DNA from: Tannockella sp964372125 | GTDB lineage: Bacteria > Bacillota_I > Bacilli_A > Erysipelotrichales > Coprobacillaceae | DNA length: 25,184 bases | Direction of reading: 5' to 3' | Assembly (NCBI GenBank): GCA_964372125.1 | Contig: CAYJPL010000030.1 | Coordinates: forward strand, 1 to 25,184 | Shown here: positions 16,826 to 24,514 of the stretch, in pieces | Position numbering within the stretch: position 1 is the stretch's first letter | How the letters are laid out: each line of letters opens with the position of its first letter | Notes under the pieces: generated by a model | Told to the model about the DNA's origin: nothing | What the model saw: the letters and a program-made list of their open reading frames with translations, nothing else | Database searches by the model: none | Program-made: the position numbers and the translations under genes

Positions 16826-16854
16826 CCGTTACAGGTATGATTATTGCTTTTTTT
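16814..16854. terminator. Bidirectional terminator between pgeF and nnr
   Basis: The arms GCAATAATC (16814-16822) and GATTATTGC (16839-16847) surround a 16-base loop, with TTTTTTT on plus and TTTTTT on minus. The pgeF stop lies in the structure and the nnr stop overlaps its edge. Confidence 0.85.
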
Positions 16855-18307
16855 ATAATAACTCTTTCATTACTTTTGGAATATATTCAATTAATTGTGA
16901 AGGCATTACAGTATAGTTATCATGTGATACTAAATCACCACAATAACCGTGTATAAATGTTGCGATTTTTATTGCATCAAGTATCATATATCCTTGTCCT
17001 ATAAAGCTCGAAATCATGCCTGCAAGTACATCCCCCATACCTGGCATTGCCATTGCCTTATTCCCGCTCATAATACGATACGTAACATCGCCATTAGTTA
17101 CTAATGTGCTTGGTCCTTTAAGAACCATCATCACATTGTGCTCTAAGCAAAATTCTATTGCTTTATCATATTGATTTTTTTTATTTATATCCTCACACAA
17201 TCTTTGGAACTCTTTAAAGTGTGGTGTTAATATTATTGGTACTTTAGCAGTCTTTAACAAATCCATTGAATGGCTAAGTATTGTTAGTGCATCACCGTCA
17301 ATAACAATCGGCACCCTACTATTTTCTATGCAGTGCTTTACAATGTCTATACTTTGCGCTGTTAACCCTAGTCCTGAACCAAGTAAGATTGCCTGATACT
17401 TTAGGTATACACTCTCATCATATGGCTGTTTTCTTTCCAACATTATACATTCTGGAATATAGCCAACTAAATTACTAAGCACATCATTGTTGCTATAGAC
17501 ACATACTCCACCACTACCCGAATAAAGAGCAGCTTTTGCAGATAGCATTGCAGCTCCACGGTAGCTTTTAGAACCTGTAATTTGTAGTACCTTCCCATAT
17601 ACGCCTTTATGTCCATCGTAAGTACGTGGCTTGATTTGCCCCATTAACGATGTTTTATCAACCACATGCATCAACATACCACTTTCCTTCAAAAAGTGCT
17701 CTACAAGTGGTTCTACGATGATTTTTCCAGTATAAACTATCGCTCTTTCATGTAATAAAGATTGTTTTATTGCTACAAAAGTTATTGTTTGATTCGCCAT
17801 AATAATATCATCATGTTCACAAAATAAATCACTATCTAATCCACTACAAATATCAATCGCTGTAGTAAACTTCGAATAGTCATTTATTACCTTTATTAAC
17901 TGCTTAATTTCCCCTGTAATTGGCATTCTACAATGAAAACCAAAAATACCATCAATTATATTGTCATATACTTTTATATCATCTATCACTTTTTGTAAAT
18001 CAACAACTTTATATACAACACCACCGAGTTTTTCATATTTTTCTAGATAATAAGAAAATACATCATTTGTTGCATCTAAGACTTGGTATACTTTTACATC
18101 TTTCCCAATTTTCTTTAGACGGCATGCTAGTGCAATACCATCAGCACCATTATTCCCTGGTCCACAAAAAATCAAATTTTTCTCAAATTTATAACAATGC
18201 TTGAATAATGCTCTACTGGCAATATCTACCAATTTTTCTATAGTGTATCCACTATCGATAAGATACCTATCATACTTCATCATTTGTTTGCTAGATGCAA
18301 TGTACAT
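16853..18307 (-). CDS. nnr: Bifunctional NAD(P)H-hydrate epimerase / ADP-dependent dehydratase
   Basis: 484 aa. It repairs hydrated, damaged NAD(P)H: the N-terminal YjeF domain (about 1-215) swaps the R and S epimers and the C-terminal carbohydrate-kinase-like domain (about 225-484) dehydrates the S form using ADP. Motifs are GPGNNGADG (49-57), ITGSKSYRGAA (243-253), LLGSGLGL, VIDGDALT (335-342), LTPHFKEF and MPGMGDVLAGM (421-431) with catalytic D426. The N-domain is somewhat divergent: FGFHCR replaces the usual FGTGL-like turn and DICSGLD replaces DIPSGLD. AAGGAGGGATG supports the start. A possible -10 (TATACT) lies at 18329-18334. It stands alone between two terminators. Confidence 0.93.
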   Translation of the reverse strand: MYIASSKQMMKYDRYLIDSGYTIEKLVDIASRALFKHCYKFEKNLIFCGPGNNGADGIALACRLKKIGKDVKVYQVLDATNDVFSYYLEKYEKLGGVVYKVVDLQKVIDDIKVYDNIIDGIFGFHCRMPITGEIKQLIKVINDYSKFTTAIDICSGLDSDLFCEHDDIIMANQTITFVAIKQSLLHERAIVYTGKIIVEPLVEHFLKESGMLMHVVDKTSLMGQIKPRTYDGHKGVYGKVLQITGSKSYRGAAMLSAKAALYSGSGGVCVYSNNDVLSNLVGYIPECIMLERKQPYDESVYLKYQAILLGSGLGLTAQSIDIVKHCIENSRVPIVIDGDALTILSHSMDLLKTAKVPIILTPHFKEFQRLCEDINKKNQYDKAIEFCLEHNVMMVLKGPSTLVTNGDVTYRIMSGNKAMAMPGMGDVLAGMISSFIGQGYMILDAIKIATFIHGYCGDLVSHDNYTVMPSQLIEYIPKVMKELL

Positions 18308-18380
18308 ACAACATCCCTCCTTATATAAAGTATATCAAAAAATGCTATAAATAAAAAATAATAATAACTTCTGTACTACA

Positions 18381-18410
18381 AAAAAAAGGAAGAACATAGT
18401 TCTTTCCTTT
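18381..18410 (-). terminator. Terminator of the NlpC/P60 gene
   Basis: Minus-strand stem AAGGAAAGAAC / GTTCTTCCTT with a TAT loop and one bulged A, followed by TTTTTT. It lies just past the stop at 18423. Confidence 0.8.
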
Positions 18411-18422
18411 TCATTACCATTA

Positions 18423-19865
18423 TTAATATCTACGCGCTGTTACATAAGGCATGATATCTACACTAGTGACAACAACTCCTGTACTTTCATTTAATGCATG
18501 AACAATTTGTCCACCACCAATATAAATAGCAACATGAGAGATTGGACCACCATATGAATAGAATACTAAATCACCAGCTTGCAGAGAACTTCTTGAAACA
18601 TAAGTTCCACCAGTAGCTTGAGCAGCTGATGTTCTAGGTAGTGAAATACCTACTTGCTTAAATGTCCAACTAGTTAAACCTGAACAGTCAAATGAATATG
18701 GTCCTGATGAACCGTATACGTATGAAAACCCTAATTTTGACATTGCAATTGAAACAACATCACTTCCATAAGCGCTAGCACTTGGATCAACAACAGTCAC
18801 TGTTAATGTTTTAGTTGCTTTATTTCCAGCTTCATCAGTTACTGTATATGTAACTGTCTTTTTACCTGCTGATGATGTCGAAATACTACTTGCACTAACA
18901 TTATCTGTTAAATCTCCATCAAGATTATCATTTGCTGAAGACACATATTTTAGAGCGTTAAAAGAATCACCCATATCAATTTCAACAGATGTACTGCTTA
19001 AACTAATTGTTGGTTCTTCAATATCTTCTACGATGATATTGATTTTTTTAGTAGTTTCATTACCGCTACTATCTACTGCTTTTATTGTAATTTCTTGTTT
19101 TTCATCTAATTTTTTAGTATCCACAGTACCTTCTACTGTAGTTTCTACTTTTTTATCGAAATTGTCACTTACTGTAGCAACATCTTCTAATTTAAACTCA
19201 TCTCCATAATTGATTACTGGATTTTCTCCATCCACCAATTTAATTTCTGGTGCTGTAAAATCAGCTACCACAAAGTCATAAGTTTTTTCTGTTACATTAT
19301 TTGAACTATCGCTCACTTTTAATGTAATTGAATGATTTGATATTTTATCAGTTTTCAATTCTTTATTTGCTTCAATGAATGGTGTAACATCACCATCTAC
19401 ATCATCGATTGCTTTTACATAACTTGTGATATCTTCACTTCCGTTAACTGGTACTTGGATTACATAGCCCTCACTAGCACCTTGTACTTCAATAACCGGT
19501 CCTTTTTTATCTACAATATCAATATATACATCTTTAGTAGTTTCATTATTAAATTCATCAATTGCAGTTACAGAAACTGTATACATACCTAATTGATCCG
19601 TTTGTAATGATGCGATGTCAGCTTTTACTGTTATATTTTCACGTGATGATTGATTATCTGTGATTATGATTGCATCTGGATTAAATTCCTCTCCATAAGG
19701 TAATGAAATTCGTTCTGAGATTATTTCTGGGGCTTCACTATCAATTGCTGCATAACCAACTAACATAAATGTACATACACATAGCACAGGTATAAACATT
19801 GCCTTACGGTTTGCAACATATTCATTGAATAAGTTTGCCACTCTACTCCTAAAACACTTCTCCAT
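18423..19865 (-). CDS. Secreted NlpC/P60 endopeptidase with four Ig-like domains
   Basis: 480 aa from the ATG at 19865, chosen because GGAGGAAAC lies just upstream; a longer reading from 19892 would cover that site. A positive N-region of about 20 residues precedes a hydrophobic segment (about 22-40, ending GYAA), a signal peptide or anchor. Four Ig-like beta domains follow (about 44-119, 122-201, 205-281 and 283-360), each ending in a strand like TDEAGNKATK or VDSSGNETTK. The NlpC/P60 domain (about 367-480) has C394 in FDCSGLTSW, H444 in ISHVAIYIGG and H456 in IVHALN. Such enzymes cut peptide bonds in peptidoglycan stems. The repeats probably hold the enzyme at the wall or give reach. Single-gene unit with its own terminator. 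Confidence 0.93.
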   Translation of the reverse strand: MEKCFRSRVANLFNEYVANRKAMFIPVLCVCTFMLVGYAAIDSEAPEIISERISLPYGEEFNPDAIIITDNQSSRENITVKADIASLQTDQLGMYTVSVTAIDEFNNETTKDVYIDIVDKKGPVIEVQGASEGYVIQVPVNGSEDITSYVKAIDDVDGDVTPFIEANKELKTDKISNHSITLKVSDSSNNVTEKTYDFVVADFTAPEIKLVDGENPVINYGDEFKLEDVATVSDNFDKKVETTVEGTVDTKKLDEKQEITIKAVDSSGNETTKKINIIVEDIEEPTISLSSTSVEIDMGDSFNALKYVSSANDNLDGDLTDNVSASSISTSSAGKKTVTYTVTDEAGNKATKTLTVTVVDPSASAYGSDVVSIAMSKLGFSYVYGSSGPYSFDCSGLTSWTFKQVGISLPRTSAAQATGGTYVSRSSLQAGDLVFYSYGGPISHVAIYIGGGQIVHALNESTGVVVTSVDIMPYVTARRY

Positions 19866-19892
19866 TTGTTTCCTCCTTTCAAGAAAATACAA

Positions 19893-20294
19893 TTGTAATT
19901 ATACAAGATTTTATACTTAATTTCTACCCTACACACCTCGAATTAATGCTTAAAAATCCTTGAAAGTCGCATAACTACGTTGTTTGAAGCTTTTTTGTGA
20001 AAGTTCATTTTTTTTTACATTTTTTTATGTTTTTACATATTCCTAAATAGACACTAGTTGATTTTGGATTTTAGCAAGCATATTTTGAACTCATTTTCAC
20101 ATATTTAATACATTTATATTTTTAATTTTCTACTAATTTATACATATTTATATTTTAATTTGTAAACATAAAGCAAATGACTAAATCATATTGTAGACGG
20201 ATTAAGAAATTCTACTACTATAATATCTTTAACACTTTAATTTTATCGAATTTTTATCTCATATATGATAGATTATAACTAGGAGGCGAGTCTA
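19893..20294. other. AT-rich divergent intergenic region
   Basis: No gene is visible. It separates the NlpC/P60 gene (minus) from the YfcE-like gene (plus) and must hold both promoters. On minus a TATAAT (about 19898-19903) lies close to the NlpC start without a good -35. T-rich direct repeats occur (TTTTTACAT near 20015-20040, and two imperfect copies of an ATTTATATTTT-AATTT unit near 20112 and 20144). I find no riboswitch or hairpin with a clear fold. Confidence 0.5.
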
Positions 20295-20831
20295 ATGAAA
20301 ATTTTAATTTTATCTGATTCACATATGATATCTAGAAGTGATTTATACACATTTTTTAATTATATAAAAGCTGATCACATAATACATTGTGGTGATATTT
20401 ATCCAGGTTATCAAGAATTATCTTTACCAAATTTTTCCTTAGTTAAAGGCAATAACGACTTTTCAAACTTACCTAGTAATCTAATCCTCACAATTGATTC
20501 ACTGCGTTTTTTTATTTGCCATGGACATCAACACCATGTAAACAGTGACTTAACATTACTAGAAGACCTTGCTAATAAAAACATTATAGATATATTATGT
20601 TTTGGCCATACTCATATCCCATATACAAACATACATCAAAATACGATATTTATTAATCCTGGTTCACTGATGCTACCACGAGGTCGAACTAATATTCCGA
20701 CCTATTGTATTTTCGATACAGTAGATAAAAAAGTTGAATATTATAATTTTAAAACTTTTGAAAAAGTCGACCCATTTACAATTGAAAGGGTTGGCATATT
20801 TGATTTTTTAAAAAAGAAAAAACGTAGATAA
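20295..20831 (+). CDS. YfcE/MJ0936-type metallophosphoesterase
   Basis: 178 aa. The two-metal site of calcineurin-like phosphodiesterases is complete: D8 and H10 (SDSH), D34 (HCGDI), N54 (KGNND), H76 (CHGH) and H105/H107 (FGHTH). Relatives such as E. coli YfcE hydrolyse phosphodiester model compounds, and the natural substrate is unclear. AGGAGGCGAG nine bases upstream supports the start. The last 15 or so residues (FDFLKKKKRR) form a basic tail beyond the usual fold. In many Bacillota the gene follows rdgB; here it stands alone facing a convergent neighbour. Confidence 0.92.
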   Translation: MKILILSDSHMISRSDLYTFFNYIKADHIIHCGDIYPGYQELSLPNFSLVKGNNDFSNLPSNLILTIDSLRFFICHGHQHHVNSDLTLLEDLANKNIIDILCFGHTHIPYTNIHQNTIFINPGSLMLPRGRTNIPTYCIFDTVDKKVEYYNFKTFEKVDPFTIERVGIFDFLKKKKRR

Positions 20832-20839
20832 CTACGTCT
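20811..20839 (-). terminator. Terminator of the 185-aa gene
   Basis: Minus-strand stem ACGTAG / CTACGT with a TTAT loop, followed by TTTTTTC and more T. It overlaps the last codons of the convergent YfcE-like gene. The plus strand lacks a proper T run. Confidence 0.7.
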
Positions 20840-20841
20840 TC

Positions 20842-21399
20842 TTAATACATTACATACAGCCTATAAGAACTATTTGTATCACTGTCTACCCCATGACTAA
20901 GTAAAAATAGTTTTTTATTTTTTTGTGGTGTTGTTTCATCGTATTCAACAAATACATGATTGTAATTATCTGCTTCTAAACCATTTTGACCATTACGATA
21001 GCCAACTTGATATACTGGCTCATTTCCATCAATCGAAATTGCAATATGGATAAAATATCCATCTTCCACCGAAACACGTATATTACCATCATGTTTATTA
21101 TATCCTAATATATTTCCAAACACATTGAACGGTTGTATATTTGAAAGATTATTCAACCCTTTCATTTCAAATGTCCCAACTTGTGTTTGGGTTATCGTAT
21201 TACCATCATCTACTTCTAACAAGAAGTCTAATGTATTAATATTATTTGATTGAAATTCATGAATTATTTCTTCTTCACCTATAAGCTCTGTACTTAAAGT
21301 AAGCGATGAACTTCCGTCAATCTTTGCTAACGAAAATAAATTTATTGTAACATAACCTAGTACAATAATAATTACAATTACACGTATAATATGCCTCAC
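20842..21399 (-). CDS. Unknown membrane-anchored extracellular protein
   Basis: 185 aa, starting at GTG (21397-21399) with AAGGGA about ten bases upstream. Residues 4-24 are strongly hydrophobic after MRHIIR, a signal anchor or uncleaved signal peptide with no lipobox cysteine. The rest is polar and beta-rich (VSVEDGYFIHIAISIDG, PVYQVGYRNGQNG) and contains no cysteine, so it probably folds outside the cell as a beta-sandwich. I see no catalytic motif and do not recognise the family. A promoter-like TATAAT lies at 21431-21440 with TTGTTT upstream. It stands between terminators as a single gene. Confidence 0.75.
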   Translation of the reverse strand: MRHIIRVIVIIIVLGYVTINLFSLAKIDGSSSLTLSTELIGEEEIIHEFQSNNINTLDFLLEVDDGNTITQTQVGTFEMKGLNNLSNIQPFNVFGNILGYNKHDGNIRVSVEDGYFIHIAISIDGNEPVYQVGYRNGQNGLEADNYNHVFVEYDETTPQKNKKLFLLSHGVDSDTNSSYRLYVMY

Positions 21400-21477
21400 T
21401 TAAACCATTCCCTTCATATCCTTTTACGATATTATAATATCACTATTTTTTTATAAAACAAGTGATATGTCTTATTA

Positions 21478-21515
21478 AAAAAGGCACAAACATTCAAGTG
21501 TTAGTCCCTTTTTTT
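21478..21515 (-). terminator. Terminator of the M42 peptidase gene
   Basis: Minus-strand arms GGGACTAACACT / ATGTTTGTGCC pair with a few mismatches and are followed by TTTTTT. It begins just past the stop at 21523. Confidence 0.65.
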
Positions 21516-21522
21516 ATTTCTT

Positions 21523-22593
21523 CTATTGTTTTGATTCAATCATTTTTTTAATTAATGACGAATCTAGTTTTTCTATGAATGCTGTAAGCATTTTAACCGT
21601 TGCATCATAATCATCTTGATGAATAATTGTGTGATGAGAGTGCATATATCTTGAAGGAATAGAAACTGTTAAAGCAATAACTCCTGCATTAACTTTAGAT
21701 AATTCTCCAGAGTCAGTTCCACCTGCAGTAATCATATCTAACTCATACTTTATATTGTTTTCTTTACAAACATTCTCCAATTCCTGTAATAAGCCAGTAT
21801 GTCCGATTACACTTCCATCCATAACACTTAACACAGCACCACAACCACATTTAACATCTCCACTGTCTCCTGGTAAGTCTTTAGAAAAAGTTACATCTAC
21901 AGCGATTGATACATCAGGTTGCACCATTTGTCCAGTAGTCTTAGCTCCACGTAGCCCAACTTCTTCTTGAACAGTCCCTGCTCCATACACTGTTGCTTTT
22001 GTTTGTTTCCCTTTTAAGTTACGTAATACATCTACAATTGCACAAGCACCAATGCGGTCATCAAATGCTTTTGACATAATATATTTTTCGTTTGCCATTA
22101 CAGTGAATTCAGATTTAGGAGTGATTGGATCTCCAACTAGAATCCCTAAATCTTTTGCTTCTTGTTTAGATGCTACACCGATATCAAGGAATGCATCACC
22201 TGGTTCAACAACTTGTTTACGTTGCTCTGGAGTTTTTCCATGAGGTGATGGACTACCAAATACACCAATAATCTCTTTACCTGCTCTTGTAGTAATAGTC
22301 ATTAGTGATGAAGGTAAGTTTTGACCCATCCATCCTCCAATAGGGTTTACTTTAATATATCCTTTATCATCAATTTCCTTAACGATAAATCCAATTTCAT
22401 CAATATGTCCAGTAAGTAATACTTTAATATCTTCACTACCTTTTTTAACGCCTATAATACTTCCAAGTGTATCATATTGAATTTCATCTACACAGTCTTC
22501 AATATAGCTTTTCATTACACGTGTTGCTTCTTTTTCGAAACCTGATATACCATTTACTAATGTTAAATCTTCAATTAATTTTAAATCTGCCAT
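21523..22593 (-). CDS. M42-family glutamyl aminopeptidase-like metallopeptidase
   Basis: 356 aa. It is a cytoplasmic dizinc aminopeptidase, in relatives a twelve-subunit tetrahedral particle that trims peptides. The ligands and catalytic residues are present: H63 (LTGHIDEIGF), D178 (KAFDDRIGA), E210/E211 (VQEEVGLRG), D233 (AVDVTFS) and H321 (RYMHSHHT). ITAGGTDSG is also typical. AAAGGAG eight bases upstream sets the start at 22593, in preference to an in-frame ATG at 22629. A TATAAT box at 22629-22634 suggests its own promoter just after the rplT terminator. Peptide preference (Glu, Leu or other) cannot be told. Confidence 0.94.
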   Translation of the reverse strand: MADLKLIEDLTLVNGISGFEKEATRVMKSYIEDCVDEIQYDTLGSIIGVKKGSEDIKVLLTGHIDEIGFIVKEIDDKGYIKVNPIGGWMGQNLPSSLMTITTRAGKEIIGVFGSPSPHGKTPEQRKQVVEPGDAFLDIGVASKQEAKDLGILVGDPITPKSEFTVMANEKYIMSKAFDDRIGACAIVDVLRNLKGKQTKATVYGAGTVQEEVGLRGAKTTGQMVQPDVSIAVDVTFSKDLPGDSGDVKCGCGAVLSVMDGSVIGHTGLLQELENVCKENNIKYELDMITAGGTDSGELSKVNAGVIALTVSIPSRYMHSHHTIIHQDDYDATVKMLTAFIEKLDSSLIKKMIESKQ

Positions 22594-22650
22594 TATACTT
22601 ACTCCTTTATATTTATCATGTATTATCAATTATAGTATAAATTCACAAAT

Positions 22651-22674
22651 AAAAAAAGCTGAAATTCAGCTTTT
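22651..22674 (-). terminator. Terminator of infC-rpmI-rplT
   Basis: Minus-strand perfect stem AAGCTGA / TCAGCTT with an ATT loop, followed by TTTTTTT. It starts within a few bases of the rplT stop. Confidence 0.9.
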
Positions 22675-22676
22675 AA

Positions 22677-23036
22677 TTATTTTGCTAATGCTTTTTTTGC
22701 AGTATCAACAATTGCAGTAAATCCTTTAGGATCGATGATTGCGATTTCTGATAACATTTTTCTGTTAATTTCTACACCAGCTAATTTTAAACCGTGCATT
22801 AATTTTGAATATGAGATTTCATTCATTCTAGCTGCAGCGTTAATACGTGCAATCCATAATTTTCTCATATCTCTTTTAACTTGTCTTCTATCTCTATAAG
22901 CATATGCTAATGAGTGCATAACTTGTTCGTTAGCTGTTTTATATAAGGTATGTTTTGAACCATAATATCCTTTGGCTAATTTTAATATTTTTTTTCTTCT
23001 ACGTCTTGTAGTAAATCCACCTTTTACTCTTGCCAT
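22677..23036 (-). CDS. rplT: 50S ribosomal protein L20
   Basis: 119 aa, full length. It begins MARVKGGFTTRRRRKKI and contains LAKGYYGSKHTLYKTANEQV and ARINAAARMN, typical of L20. The protein binds 23S rRNA and starts 50S assembly. In Bacillota it also represses its own operon by binding the leader RNA, and a matching leader is present upstream of infC. GGAGGAATAAAG precedes the start. Confidence 0.99.
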   Translation of the reverse strand: MARVKGGFTTRRRRKKILKLAKGYYGSKHTLYKTANEQVMHSLAYAYRDRRQVKRDMRKLWIARINAAARMNEISYSKLMHGLKLAGVEINRKMLSEIAIIDPKGFTAIVDTAKKALAK

Positions 23037-23061
23037 TCTTTATTCCTCCTATTGTCTCTAA

Positions 23062-23256
23062 TTACTTAGGTAATCTAGATTTAATTCTCTTGTAGTCTGA
23101 AGCACTTACTAAAGTTGCTTTTGCTAAATGTTTCTTTTGTTTATGACTTTTATTGTGTGCTAAGTGAGATGTATAAGCATGACTACGCTTTAATTTCCCA
23201 CTACCTGTTCTTTTAATACGTTTTTTAAGACCACTATGTGTTTTCATTTTTGGCAT
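23062..23256 (-). CDS. rpmI: 50S ribosomal protein L35
   Basis: 64 aa, full length, very basic, with MPKMKTHSGLKKRIKRTGSG at the start. AGGAGGAAC is the ribosome site. It lies 19 bases after infC and 25 bases before rplT in the standard infC-rpmI-rplT order. Confidence 0.98.
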   Translation of the reverse strand: MPKMKTHSGLKKRIKRTGSGKLKRSHAYTSHLAHNKSHKQKKHLAKATLVSASDYKRIKSRLPK

Positions 23257-23275
23257 AACTTGTTCCTCCTAAAAA

Positions 23276-23815
23276 TTATTTTTTCTTTGGTGCTAGTATT
23301 GCAGTAAGTGTACGTCCTTCCATTTTCGCTGGTTTTTCAACTGTACAATACTCTTGGCATTCAGCCACGAAATCATTCAAAATCTTTTCACCAAGATCAA
23401 TATGTGCTAACTGTCTACCCTTGAATCGGATTGCAATTTTTACTTTGTCACCTTCTTCAAGCCATTTTAACGTTCTTTTTAATTTTACGTTTTTATCATG
23501 AGTGTCGATTGTTACCGAAAGTTGTGTTTCTTTTAAAGTTACAACTTTAGAATTTTTCTTCATTTCACGTGCTTTCTTTTGTTGTTCAAAGCGATATTTT
23601 CCGTAATCCATAATACGACATACCGGTGGTTTTCCGTTTGGAGCCACACAAACTAAGTCTAGGTTTTTGTCATAAGCTACGTTTAATGCATCATTTCTGC
23701 TTAAGACCCCTAATTGTTCACCTTCTTGATCAATAACTAAAACTTCTTTAAATCGAATTTTTTCATTAGTTAAGTCTTCTTGTTTATTTGGTTTTTGATT
23801 TGAATATCTGCTAAT
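23276..23815 (-). CDS. infC: Translation initiation factor IF-3, ATT start
   Basis: 179 aa. IF-3 binds the 30S subunit, keeps subunits apart and checks the initiator tRNA and start codon. The N-domain has DLTNEKIRFKEVLVIDQEGEQ and APNGKPPVCRIMDYGKYRFEQQKK; the C-domain has RFKGRQLAHIDLG. The natural start is ATT at 23813-23815, giving (M)SRYSNQKPNK. It follows GGAGGTGG at the proper distance, and no ATG lies near. An ATG at 23881 is in frame but lies inside the leader terminator region and has no ribosome site. A rare ATT start is a known feature of infC that lets IF-3 limit its own synthesis. Confidence 0.96.
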   Translation of the reverse strand: MSRYSNQKPNKQEDLTNEKIRFKEVLVIDQEGEQLGVLSRNDALNVAYDKNLDLVCVAPNGKPPVCRIMDYGKYRFEQQKKAREMKKNSKVVTLKETQLSVTIDTHDKNVKLKRTLKWLEEGDKVKIAIRFKGRQLAHIDLGEKILNDFVAECQEYCTVEKPAKMEGRTLTAILAPKKK

Positions 23816-23840
23816 AAAAGCCACCTCCAGTTTAGTAGTT

Positions 23841-23870
23841 AAAATAAAAAGTGAGTACACGAGCACCCAC
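23841..23870 (-). terminator. Leader terminator of the infC operon
   Basis: Minus-strand stem GTGGGT / ACTCAC around an eight-base loop, followed by TTTTTATTTT. It lies 25 bases before the infC start, as in L20-mediated attenuation. Confidence 0.8.
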
Positions 23871-23973
23871 AAAATTGACAATAAGATAATTTATATCTTA
23901 GCGACATTAGCCCATCGATATTCTCAATCGGGCGAGAAGTAGGCACTTCTTCTTTCCACTACTTTTCATTTAA
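23841..23973 (-). promoter_or_regulatory. L20-type leader of infC-rpmI-rplT
   Basis: The untranslated leader has paired segments: GCCCGAT / ATC-GA-TGGGC around 23902-23930, and upstream GAAGTGCCTACTTC. A terminator lies at 23841-23870 (stem GTGGGT / ACTCAC, then TTTTTATTTT). This is the plan of the Bacillota L20 leader, in which L20 binding mimics its 23S site and favours the terminator. I call it by position and structure, not by a covariance search. Confidence 0.8.
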
Positions 23974-23979
23974 TTTAAA

Positions 23980-24008
23980 ATGATATCATTAATAATATTT
24001 TTTGTCAA
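23980..24008 (-). promoter_or_regulatory. Sigma-A promoter of the infC operon
   Basis: TTGACA at 24003-24008, 17 bases, TATCAT at 23980-23985. The start site would be near 23973, just ahead of the leader structures. Confidence 0.8.
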
Positions 24009-24074
24009 ATCTTTTTTATGTTTATTTGAATTTTTTGATGATAAACAGATAGTTGATTAGATATTCAAATATAC

Positions 24075-24494
24075 TTACTTTAATTCAATTTTATTTACAT
24101 ATAGCCTTTGTAATTGTAATACCTCATATACTATATCACACCAGCCAATCCACTTTTCCTTATAGACATCAGCATCTACAATAGCTTCTTTTAAATCTGC
24201 AACACTTGAAATGTTTCTTTCTTTACAAGCCAACACACACAAGTTATACATATCATAATCAAGTTCATCCCTATCCCAAATAACTGGTATCTCCTTTATT
24301 NNNNNNNNNNCAAGATAAGCTACATAAGCACGGGTATGTCCATCTGTAAATACTATTTTGTCATTAATCCTTTTTATTGGTACCGGTTCAAAGTTTGTTA
24401 AATCTTTATCGTTAAACCAGACGTTAATTTTATTGATTTTTTCTTTAGATAAATAAAATTGAGATGGTTGTATTTCTATAATTGATTTATACAT
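24075..24494 (-). CDS. ParB-like nuclease-domain protein, crossed by an assembly gap
   Basis: 139 codons as drawn, but ten Ns lie at 24301-24310, so length and frame through the gap are not certain. Before the gap comes SIIEIQPSQFYLSKEKI and then IKRINDKIVFTDGHTRAYVAYL; the DGHTRA segment is the core of ParB/sulfiredoxin-like domains. After the gap come KEIPVIWDRDELDYDMYNLC and a helical tail. The protein is too short to be a chromosomal ParB and has no helix-turn-helix, so it is probably a stand-alone small member of unknown role. AAAGGGGTC supports the start at 24494. It lies 20 bases after the stop of a broken gene, perhaps an old operon. Confidence 0.7.
   Translation of the reverse strand: MYKSIIEIQPSQFYLSKEKINKINVWFNDKDLTNFEPVPIKRINDKIVFTDGHTRAYVAYLXXXXIKEIPVIWDRDELDYDMYNLCVLACKERNISSVADLKEAIVDADVYKEKWIGWCDIVYEVLQLQRLYVNKIELK
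24301..24310. other. Assembly gap (10 N)
   Basis: A run of ten Ns inside the ParB-like coding region marks a scaffold join. The number may be a placeholder and not a measured length. Confidence 0.99.
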
Positions 24495-24514
24495 ATATGA
24501 CCCCTTTCATTGTT

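Noticed and set aside
20100..20165. Tandem repeat or CRISPR-like pattern
   Set aside because: The similarity is only A/T-rich imperfect repetition, with no constant repeat and unique spacers.
19893..20294. Possible c-di-AMP riboswitch or WalR boxes ahead of the NlpC/P60 gene
   Set aside because: No GC-containing paired elements of the ydaO type are present. The TGTAAA-like repeats are 17-18 bases apart rather than the 11 expected for WalR direct repeats.
24075..24494. Chromosome partition ParB and a nearby origin
   Set aside because: The protein is too short and lacks the helix-turn-helix; there is no parA, parS-like site or dnaA box cluster nearby.
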